DNA of 5,304 nucleotides. Source: CAZTKP01 sp964614215 (lineage in GTDB: Bacteria; UBP6; UBA1177). The translations under genes were made by a program, and so were the position numbers. Of this stretch, positions 1 through 5,045 are shown piece after piece. Within the stretch, counting starts at the first letter, position 1; the number at the start of each line of letters is the position of its first letter. The stretch is taken from assembly GCA_964614215.1 (NCBI GenBank), contig CAZTKP010000177.1:1-5304 (forward strand), given 5' to 3'. The notes under the pieces were generated by a model. The model made no database searches. It saw nothing but the letters and a program-made list of their open reading frames with translations, and was not told where the DNA came from.

Positions 1-78
1 GTCAAATTCAGGATTTTATGATTTTTTTACAAAAATAAAGCCAATTGTTGAGTGATCTGACAAAAACTTTAATGACAT

Positions 79-82
79 GGAG
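79..82 (+). promoter_or_regulatory. Ribosome binding site deciding the pyrF start
   Basis: GGAG lies 6 nt before the ATG at 89 and overlaps the alternative ATG at 77. This makes the downstream ATG the likely initiation codon. Confidence 0.6.
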
Positions 83-88
83 TGTTTA

Positions 89-784
89 ATGGAAAAAGGA
101 AAGATCTTTGTTGCCCTGGATGTGGATTCAAAAGAAAAAGCACTTGAAATTGTTGAGGAACTTAAGGGTCTGGGTGCCTGTTTTAAGATAGGGAAACAGC
201 TTTTTACAAGTGTCGGACCGGATCTTGTTAAAGAGATTGTTGAAATGGGCGAGGATGTTTTTCTTGATCTTAAATATCACGATATTCCAAACACAGTTGC
301 AATGGCGGGAGTTGCCGCTGCAAAGCTCGGTGTCAAGGTTTTCAATGTTCATGCCGGTGGAGGCAGAAAGATGATGGAAAAGGTGCGTGAGGAGCTGAAT
401 AAACTTGAGAATCCTCCGATGGTTCTTGCAGTTACTGTTCTTACAAGCATGGGCGAGGATGATCTTAAGGAAACAGGAGTTAACGATTCTCCTGCGCAGC
501 AGGTTAAACGCCTTGCGCTTCTTGCAAAAGAATCAGGAATGGACGGCGTTGTCGCAAGTCCCCTTGAGATCGAACTGATAAGAGAAGCATGCGGAGAGGA
601 TTTTAAGATCCTTACACCCGGAATAAGACCCTCCTTTGCTTCAACTGACGATCAGAAAAGGATCGCAACACCTAAGTCAGCACTTGAAAAGGGTAGTGAC
701 TACCTAGTTATCGGTCGCCCCATCACAAAAGCTGAAAATAGAAGAGAAGCATTCAAAAAAATCCTCGAAGAAATAAATTCCTGA
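89..784 (+). CDS. pyrF: Orotidine 5'-phosphate decarboxylase (group I PyrF)
   Basis: The enzyme decarboxylates OMP to UMP, the final step of de novo pyrimidine synthesis, in the cytoplasm as a TIM-barrel homodimer. The 231-residue product has the expected family length and motifs: FVALDVD near residues 7-13 (first barrel strand, substrate-binding Asp), FKIGKQLF at 32-39, the catalytic block FLDLKYHDIPNT at 58-69 with the Asp-Lys-Asp charge network at D60, K62 and D65, VTVLTS at 115-120, TPGIRP at 176-181 and the phosphate-binding VIGRPIT at 207-213. An in-frame ATG at 77 would add four residues. The ATG at 89 is preferred because GGAG at 79-82 sits 6 nt before it, and no equivalent site precedes 77. 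The gene stands alone here, so whether it ends an operon that begins before the window cannot be seen. It converges on the transporter gene. No Shine-Dalgarno, motif or length anomaly was seen. Function is very secure; only the start is open. Confidence 0.97.
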   Translation: MEKGKIFVALDVDSKEKALEIVEELKGLGACFKIGKQLFTSVGPDLVKEIVEMGEDVFLDLKYHDIPNTVAMAGVAAAKLGVKVFNVHAGGGRKMMEKVREELNKLENPPMVLAVTVLTSMGEDDLKETGVNDSPAQQVKRLALLAKESGMDGVVASPLEIELIREACGEDFKILTPGIRPSFASTDDQKRIATPKSALEKGSDYLVIGRPITKAENRREAFKKILEEINS

Positions 785-785
785 A

Positions 786-874
786 CAAAACACCCCGGGT
801 AAAAAGTACAAAAATGTTCAAAACACCCCGGGTAAAAAGTACAAAAATGTTCAAAACACCCCATGTAAAATGTT
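786..874. repeat. Tandem 33-bp direct repeats, two perfect copies plus one shortened
   Basis: Copies at 786-818 and 819-851 are identical over 33 bp. Each starts CAAAACACCCCGGGT and ends with GTACAAAAATGTT. A third copy at 852-874 keeps the first 11 bases and the TGTT end, but has lost about 10 bp internally and reads CCCCATGT in place of CCCCGGGT. Each full copy contains the small palindrome ACCC-C-GGGT (792-800 and 825-833). The array starts 1 nt after the pyrF stop and ends 19 nt before the stop of the opposing transporter gene, so it fills the convergent gap. There is no room for a usable hairpin loop in the GC core and no T-run placed after it, so it does not look like a standard terminator. 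It could be a local tandem duplication, a protein-binding array, or the remnant of a transposon end carrying repeated transposase sites. The sequence alone does not decide. Confidence 0.9.
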
Positions 875-893
875 CAAGCAGTTTGTAAAACAT

Positions 894-1775
894 CTAACTC
901 GAAACTTTCCTTGCGGCTGCGATTATCAGCAGCGATCCTGCGACAAGATAGACATTAAGACTTAGATCGAGAAAGAGGAGCTCGTTTATTGTTGTGAAGA
1001 GTATTGTGAACAGGAAAAATATGCTTGCGGTTGAAGAGCTGACGTATCTGAGAGCGTAGTTCAGAAAGATATAGGCGAGTCCGCTCTGGAAGATTCCCAT
1101 TTCAATGAGCCAGAACCATTCGACGTTGTTTTTCGGCAGGTCTGTGGCAGAAAATACAAATGGAAGCATAAAAAAGGCTGCGATCATGAAAATTATCATG
1201 AGTAGTGATATCATCTTATCAGGGTCATCTTTTGTCTTTTCAACGAGTTCTCCGGAGAAAAAGTAGTAAAATGCAAGCGTTATGCCCGCTCCGATGCCGA
1301 AAATGATTCCCGGCAGGGTATCTTCCCCGTTAACAGAAAATTCTCCTTTACCGGCAATTATGAGTGCAATCCCCGCAAAAGAAAGAAGTAACGAAATAAT
1401 ATGTTTTTTTTGAGGTTTTTTAGCTGAAAATCCCCATGCAAAAAGTATTACAAAAACTGGAGAAAGATTCTCAAGCACCATGATGAGAGTTCCGGGGATC
1501 CAGTTTAGTGAAAGATGATAGAAGAGTGTGTTGAGAAAAAGTCCTACAACGCTAACCATGATAACATCGCGGACGTGACCTTTTATTGATAGCGAAAAAC
1601 CTCTGCGAAAGGCGAGAAAGACAGCGAATGTTGCAGCTCCGATAAGCAGTCTCATTCCTGCGACAAAATACATGTCTACGCCTTTTAACGCCAGATATCT
1701 TCCCGCAGGGCCGTGAATTCCCCACAGAAATGCATTTATGAATAAAAAGATAATTCCTTTTTTTGTGCCGCTCAT
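894..1775 (-). CDS. EamA/DMT-superfamily membrane transporter
   Basis: This is a predicted inner-membrane permease of the drug/metabolite transporter superfamily. Substrates of EamA proteins vary (amino acids, metabolites, drugs) and cannot be read from the sequence. The 293-residue product shows ten hydrophobic segments, roughly at 7-24, 35-57, 70-88, 95-116, 125-142, 155-173, 189-209, 218-240, 247-267 and 273-288. They are arranged as two EamA repeats (about 7-141 and 157-288). The first repeat contains ENLSPVFVILFAW (102-114), and the second has the equivalent SIFFLFTILFTTINELLF (251-268), ending in the family's characteristic acidic residue (E265). The reading frame is open upstream to an ATG at 1853, but AGGAG (1781-1785, read on the minus strand) lies 5 nt before the ATG at 1775 and only 2 nt before the adjacent ATG at 1778. 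That extension would also add an uncharacteristic hydrophobic leader. The gene is transcribed alone, convergent with pyrF and divergent from the lipoprotein genes. Confidence 0.9.
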   Translation of the reverse strand: MSGTKKGIIFLFINAFLWGIHGPAGRYLALKGVDMYFVAGMRLLIGAATFAVFLAFRRGFSLSIKGHVRDVIMVSVVGLFLNTLFYHLSLNWIPGTLIMVLENLSPVFVILFAWGFSAKKPQKKHIISLLLSFAGIALIIAGKGEFSVNGEDTLPGIIFGIGAGITLAFYYFFSGELVEKTKDDPDKMISLLMIIFMIAAFFMLPFVFSATDLPKNNVEWFWLIEMGIFQSGLAYIFLNYALRYVSSSTASIFFLFTILFTTINELLFLDLSLNVYLVAGSLLIIAAARKVSS

Positions 1776-1780
1776 CATAA

Positions 1781-1785
1781 CTCCT
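1781..1785 (-). promoter_or_regulatory. Ribosome binding site deciding the transporter start
   Basis: On the minus strand AGGAG is followed by TT and then two consecutive ATG codons. Spacing is 5 nt to the second ATG (1775) and only 2 nt to the first (1778), so 1775 is favoured. Confidence 0.65.
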
Positions 1786-1800
1786 GCAAAAAAACAGACA

Positions 1801-1829
1801 ACTATTGTTTTTAAACGAAAAAATGTCAA
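1801..1829 (-). promoter_or_regulatory. Candidate sigma70-type promoter of the transporter gene
   Basis: A perfect TTGACA (-35, 1824-1829 read on the minus strand) is followed after 17 bp by AATAGT (-10, 1801-1806, 4 of 6 consensus matches). The predicted start of transcription, near 1794, leaves a short leader that still contains the AGGAG site. It is consistent with rejecting the ATG at 1853, which would lie upstream of this promoter. The call rests on consensus matching only. Confidence 0.45.
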
Positions 1830-1912
1830 GAAGAATACGATCCGGCAATGCAATCAAATCTAAGTTAATGTTTTTTCGTAATTGTTCATGCCACATGTTA
1901 CTAATCGTTAGA

Positions 1913-1931
1913 TATGTCAAATTTTGATATA
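1913..1931. promoter_or_regulatory. Near-palindromic candidate operator in the divergent region
   Basis: TCAAA-T-TTTGA (1917-1927) is a perfect inverted repeat around a single base. It extends outward through one G/T mismatch and three further complementary positions to 1913-1931. It lies between the two divergent promoters, about 20 bp upstream of the -35 box for the lipoprotein gene. That is a reasonable place for a regulator site, but AT-rich palindromes of this size also arise by chance. Confidence 0.3.
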
Positions 1932-1950
1932 GGAAAATGCATGTATGCGA

Positions 1951-1978
1951 TTGACAATATGATTTTTGCTGGTAAAGT
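1951..1978 (+). promoter_or_regulatory. Candidate sigma70-type promoter of the first lipoprotein gene
   Basis: A perfect TTGACA (1951-1956) is followed after 16 bp by TAAAGT (1973-1978, 4 of 6 matches to the -10 consensus). Transcription would begin near 1985 and give a leader of roughly 30 nt that includes the strong GGAGG site. Downstream genes in the same direction may be read through from here, since no terminator is evident at 3829-3912. Confidence 0.45.
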
Positions 1979-2003
1979 AATTGGAAGCAAGAAACTTTTT
2001 AAT

Positions 2004-2008
2004 GGAGG
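2004..2008 (+). promoter_or_regulatory. Ribosome binding site deciding the first lipoprotein start
   Basis: GGAGG ends 5 nt before the ATG at 2014. In-frame candidates further upstream, a TTG at 1981 and the ATG at 2002 that overlaps this site, lack a comparable signal. They would also put a charged extension in front of the signal peptide. Confidence 0.7.
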
Positions 2009-2013
2009 CCGAA

Positions 2014-3828
2014 ATGATTAAAAGATTAATCAATTTATTTTTTGTTGTTGCTGTGTTTTTTCTTTTTGTTTCATGTGGAGATGAAAAAAAGGATACGGCT
2101 CTGGGTTCCGAGGGTGGAGCCTGTTTTGAAAACGGAACCTGTGATGAAGGTTTGGATTGTTTGCTGGGAGTCTGTGTTAATCCCGGGGAGATAACGGATA
2201 ATGATTCCGGTGATAGTGGAAACTCTGGAAACACAGGTGGTATTGGACCTGCTGATTCAGGGACTGTGGACTCAAACATCCCTCAACCGATTATATCTGT
2301 AAAATTTGATGAAACTGTTGGTGGTCCGGTTTCTTATAGAAACATTAAAGACGATGTTAAGATGAATCTTGAAGGCACATGCGTTTCCGATCCTGACAAC
2401 AACGGCAAATGTCTCGCGGACTGGTCGGAGAAGTATTATATAAAATATAAATGGGAGATGGTCGAGTCTCCGACGCCGGATATGTATGGATCACAGCTGG
2501 ATCTTTATGAAAGTCACGGGGTTGCAGGGAACTGGTTCCCGGATTATGCAAACGAGAATCCGAAGCTTGCAAAATTTACAGGTCTTATGGTGACTCCGAG
2601 AATCAGTGATGAGGATAATCCCGATCTTGATGAATCCAAGTGTGAAAGTGAGTGCGGAGAAAAACCTTCCAACGTTCAGGATGCTTCTTTTCCGGTTGAT
2701 CATTCAGAGTTTGTGATCTGTAGTCAGAAATACTGTGAAAAGAAAAAAACCACATATTACAAAGTTAAAATTCAGGCTGTGACAGTTGATCTTGAAACTG
2801 GAGATAACAGTGAAACGTCTGAGGTAACAGTTGTTCCGCAGATAATTTCTCATGCACGTGTTATTGCTCAGTTAACCTGGAAGCAGGGCTTTGCAACAAA
2901 GACTGAAGCTGAATCTGATATGGAAGGCACAAAGACCGATCTTGATATACATATGATAAAAAGATCCAGTCTGGAAGCTGCAACGTTCGGGTATACTCCT
3001 ACTGATGGTGTAATGTGTACATCCATGCAGTTCGAAGGAATGAACTATTCCCCTACAGAGGATATTGACGGGGATGAAAAGCCTGATTATGAAAGTTTTT
3101 TTCGCCATGATGACTGTTATTTTGCAGATCAGGGATTTGATAATATTTACGGCCAGCCTGTAACTGAAACTGTTGCATGGAACGCTACATTTGATCTTAA
3201 CAATACCTGGGGCGGTGGAAATTATAAAAATCCTGAAACTATCGGACTCGGTACTATTACTGACGAAAACGGTGATGGAAAGCCCGATAAAGATATAATT
3301 GATGATCAGTATCTGGTAGTTGTTAACTATGCTTTCTGTACTCCTAAAGGATTCGAGGATACGTCCTGGAATACATGTTGTAATCCGGCAGACTCTTCGT
3401 GTAATGGTGACGGTTCAGCGTATGAGATCGATGCAAGAGTTGATATACTCATTGACGGTGTGCCGGCTCCGAGAGCTGAAAGAGTTGACGGAGAAGATGT
3501 TTTAAGACCGGCTGACAACTATTCTGAAACCTCAAGATCTTTTAAAATAAGGCCGGATGAATGGAAAGTCGTTGCCGTTATTAAATGGGACAGCTCACTT
3601 CCAAGTCCTGTTGATAATCCAAAATTTACAGGAGATGCAGTTGTATCTGACGTAGCTATGCCGGATGCAGGTATAGAAACCGACGCATCTTCATACAAAA
3701 CATGCAGATTTGATGTAACTCTGTGTGAAGTAACTCCTATCTGGGATGTACAGGAATACTATAGCTGGGTTGACAGCCCTCAAAATCCTGATGATGAAAC
3801 TTCGCCTAGTAATGGAGACTGTTATTAA
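2014..3828 (+). CDS. Large exported lipoprotein with PKD-like and DUF2135/YfaP-like domains
   Basis: I recognise the architecture but not a named gene. The 604-residue product opens with a short basic N-terminus and a hydrophobic core ending FLFVS-C21, a lipoprotein signal peptide whose -3 position is a bulky Phe instead of the usual Leu/Val/Ile. Residues 34-55 form a small cysteine motif, GGACx5CDEGLDCxxxxCV (C37, C43, C49, C54). A flexible Asp/Ser/Gly/Asn/Thr linker follows at 57-88. Residues about 93-275 look like a PKD/Ig-type beta domain (NLEGTCVSDPDNNGKC, then YKWEMVES, then a YYKVKIQAVTVD strand). Residues about 280-530 match the pattern of DUF2135/YfaP-like domains: AQLTW (286-290), TDLDIHM (308-314), DDCYF (366-370), NTWG (397-400), an ENGDGKPD loop (418-425), YLVVVNY (433-439) and W517...IKW. 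Two Asp-rich loops (350-361, 417-430) resemble thrombospondin type 3 or EF-hand Ca2+ sites. No catalytic residues were recognised, so a structural, adhesive or binding role on the cell surface is inferred. Confidence 0.85.
   Translation: MIKRLINLFFVVAVFFLFVSCGDEKKDTALGSEGGACFENGTCDEGLDCLLGVCVNPGEITDNDSGDSGNSGNTGGIGPADSGTVDSNIPQPIISVKFDETVGGPVSYRNIKDDVKMNLEGTCVSDPDNNGKCLADWSEKYYIKYKWEMVESPTPDMYGSQLDLYESHGVAGNWFPDYANENPKLAKFTGLMVTPRISDEDNPDLDESKCESECGEKPSNVQDASFPVDHSEFVICSQKYCEKKKTTYYKVKIQAVTVDLETGDNSETSEVTVVPQIISHARVIAQLTWKQGFATKTEAESDMEGTKTDLDIHMIKRSSLEAATFGYTPTDGVMCTSMQFEGMNYSPTEDIDGDEKPDYESFFRHDDCYFADQGFDNIYGQPVTETVAWNATFDLNNTWGGGNYKNPETIGLGTITDENGDGKPDKDIIDDQYLVVVNYAFCTPKGFEDTSWNTCCNPADSSCNGDGSAYEIDARVDILIDGVPAPRAERVDGEDVLRPADNYSETSRSFKIRPDEWKVVAVIKWDSSLPSPVDNPKFTGDAVVSDVAMPDAGIETDASSYKTCRFDVTLCEVTPIWDVQEYYSWVDSPQNPDDETSPSNGDCY
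2113..2178 (+). other. Small four-cysteine motif in the first lipoprotein
   Basis: Residues 34-55 carry cysteines at 37, 43, 49 and 54 in a Gly-rich pattern ending GVCV, directly after the lipid anchor. Similar short motifs occur at the N-termini of secreted proteins in myxobacteria-like lineages. Two disulfides are likely in an oxidising compartment. No function is assigned. Confidence 0.55.
2851..3603 (+). other. DUF2135/YfaP-like beta domain with putative Ca2+ loops
   Basis: Residues 280-530 of the first lipoprotein contain the ordered landmarks LTW, TDLDIHM, DDCYF, NTWG, ENGDGKPD and YLVVVNY, then a DILIDG strand (477-482) and a closing WKVVAVIKW (517-525). This matches domains seen in YfaP-like and myxobacterial exported proteins. 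The loops at 3061-3096 and 3262-3303 have Asp/Asn spacing suited to calcium. The assignment is from remembered patterns, not a profile search. Confidence 0.5.
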
Positions 3829-3848
3829 TATCTGATATTTCTCAATCC

Positions 3849-3876
3849 TTGCAATCAGTAACTTTATCATTATTTT
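3849..3876 (+). promoter_or_regulatory. Weak candidate promoter before the second lipoprotein gene
   Basis: TTGCAA (3849-3854) and TATTTT (3871-3876) are 16 bp apart and match the sigma70 boxes only partly (4 of 6 each). The 84-bp gap between the lipoprotein genes is long enough to hold a promoter but shows no terminator, so co-transcription from 1951 is equally possible. Confidence 0.25.
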
Positions 3877-3912
3877 AATGTCATAAGTGTGAACAGTGTT
3901 TGAGGTGCATTT

Positions 3913-4938
3913 ATGAAGCTTTTGTTTAAAACTATATTGTTGACGATATTACTGTCTTTTGTGCTGATGGTTTCATGTGATGAGAACAAGGTGAAACCTG
4001 CAAATGATGAGCAGAGTACGGTTGATGAAGATGCTGCTGTTGATGAAATAGAAGAAACTGATGATGAAGTCGTTGTTGATGAGGACGCTAATGACGAAGT
4101 GGACACTATGGACGAAATGGACGCGGATGACCTAGACGAGGAAACAGATTTAATTGCTGACGAAGATATGGTAGATGAAGTTCCGGATGTTGATGATGTA
4201 AGCAACGAACCGTGTATGCATCTTTTTGGGAATCCCACGGAAAAGACTGGTCTGACAACTGAGCAGTGCAAACCTTTCTTTAACTGTGAAGGAGTGGCGT
4301 TCACTTCGCCGATCTACACGCAGGAAGAGATCCAGTGGATGGAATCGAGGGTTTATCTCAATCCGCCGGAAGAGATGATGTCAAATCCCTACGATCACCC
4401 TGAAAATTTCCCTAACCAGCCTGAAAAGTTCTGCGGAATAAAATTTAAGACCGATCAGAAACTGGAATACAGTCTCTACACTTATGATTCCATGACGGCT
4501 CTGACTCAGGATGGAGCTCAGGTGACACATTCCGGAGCCTGCGGTCACTGTTCATCGCTTCAGAGTCTCGCGGTTTACATCAAGGAAGGCGATCTGGCAG
4601 GACCTGTGAGATCATGCACTTCGGCAGGAATTATCCAGAGTGAAGAAAAGACCATGGAATGTCTCATGAAGATAGGTTTTGACAGACTTTGTGCAAAGGT
4701 CTGGTACTACAACACAAAAAATACAACTTCTGCATGTATTCTTAAATGTCTTGATGATTTTACTTCTGTTTACCATGAGCCTGACGGCTCGCTCAACGAC
4801 TGCATTCAGTGTGATGAAGATGAGTCAGGCCCTGTTTTTAAGGCTACTTCAGGCAGAACAAGAAGAAATTCCGGTCTTCCGACAGCTCTGTGTCGTCCGT
4901 GCAACACTGTTTCAAGGATTACACATTATTATCAGTGA
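3913..4938 (+). CDS. Lipoprotein with hyperacidic linker and 15-cysteine C-terminal domain
   Basis: I cannot name this gene. The 341-residue product begins with a basic N-terminus (K2, K6) and a hydrophobic core ending VLMVS-C22, a lipoprotein signal with Met at -3. Residues 32-99 form a disordered-looking linker in which 36 of 68 residues are Asp or Glu and none is Lys or Arg. Several VDE and VDED units recur in it. The rest is a compact-looking domain with cysteines at 101, 119, 125, 174, 210, 213, 235, 250, 260, 275, 279, 297, 300, 327 and 330, including three CxxC pairs (210/213, 297/300, 327/330). Its last 45 residues include CIQCDE, SGPVFK, GRTRRNSGL and RPC, which read like a strongly constrained block. 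The start is supported by GAGGTG at 3902-3907, 5 nt before the ATG. The gene lies 84 bp after the other lipoprotein and has the same anchor style. An exported, disulfide-bonded or metal-binding role is inferred. Confidence 0.85.
   Translation: MKLLFKTILLTILLSFVLMVSCDENKVKPANDEQSTVDEDAAVDEIEETDDEVVVDEDANDEVDTMDEMDADDLDEETDLIADEDMVDEVPDVDDVSNEPCMHLFGNPTEKTGLTTEQCKPFFNCEGVAFTSPIYTQEEIQWMESRVYLNPPEEMMSNPYDHPENFPNQPEKFCGIKFKTDQKLEYSLYTYDSMTALTQDGAQVTHSGACGHCSSLQSLAVYIKEGDLAGPVRSCTSAGIIQSEEKTMECLMKIGFDRLCAKVWYYNTKNTTSACILKCLDDFTSVYHEPDGSLNDCIQCDEDESGPVFKATSGRTRRNSGLPTALCRPCNTVSRITHYYQ
4006..4209 (+). repeat. Low-complexity Asp/Glu-coding tract
   Basis: This tract encodes residues 32-99 of the second lipoprotein, built from imperfect GTTGATGAA/GATGAAG-type units that give recurring VDE and DEV peptides. 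The variation in codons between units suggests an old, diverged expansion rather than a recent slippage tract. On the opposite strand the same bases read as a long serine-rich frame, which is an artefact. Confidence 0.7.
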
Positions 4939-4981
4939 AAATACAGTAGCTTATCTCAATTTTGCGTTCCCAATAATTTTA

Positions 4982-5015
4982 CTTTAATAAAAGACAACTC
5001 ATGTTGTCACTAAAG
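4982..5015 (+). promoter_or_regulatory. Nested stem-loop in the leader of the methyltransferase gene
   Basis: GACAAC-tcat-GTTGTC (4993-5008) is a perfect 6-bp stem with a 4-nt loop. An outer complementary pair, CTTTA (4982-4986) and TAAAG (5011-5015), flanks it with unequal internal spacers. It is followed by an A-rich leader rather than a T-run, so it is not a typical terminator. It could be an operator or an RNA stem ahead of the ribosome binding site. No promoter match in 4939-5045 is convincing. Confidence 0.4.
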
Positions 5016-5045
5016 CAGCAACGAAACTTCCAAAAGGAGATAAAA

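Noticed and set aside
45..73. TTGTTG-17 bp-TTTAAT as a pyrF promoter
   Set aside because: The -35 matches only 3 of 6 bases, and transcription would start near 80, cutting into the ribosome binding site.
77..88. Upstream ATG giving PyrF four extra residues
   Set aside because: The GGAG at 79-82 is well spaced for the ATG at 89 and overlaps the upstream ATG, which has no site of its own.
786..874. Tandem repeats as a CRISPR array
   Set aside because: The copies are directly abutting with no unique spacers, there are only three, and no cas gene is nearby.
1776..1853. N-terminal extension of the transporter to an ATG at 1853
   Set aside because: It would lie upstream of the best promoter match and lacks the AGGAG site that precedes 1775. 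The extension is not part of the usual EamA topology.
1901..1911. CTAA-tcg-TTAG inverted repeat
   Set aside because: The arms are only 4 bp and do not extend, so this is likely chance in AT-rich DNA.
3870..4304. Long serine-rich open frame on the minus strand
   Set aside because: It is the antisense shadow of the Asp/Glu-rich linker (GAT/GAA codons read back as TCA/TTC-type codons) and has no start signal. The plus-strand protein has a clear signal peptide and cysteine pattern.
4679..4987. Plus-strand frame overlapping the end of the second lipoprotein, considered as a frameshift or second gene
   Set aside because: The lipoprotein frame stays coherent through its final CRPC motif to the stop at 4936-4938. 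The overlapping frame has no ribosome binding site and no recognisable features.
4993..5008. GACAAC/GTTGTC hairpin as a rho-independent terminator
   Set aside because: The stem is short with only moderate GC and is not followed by a T-run on either strand.
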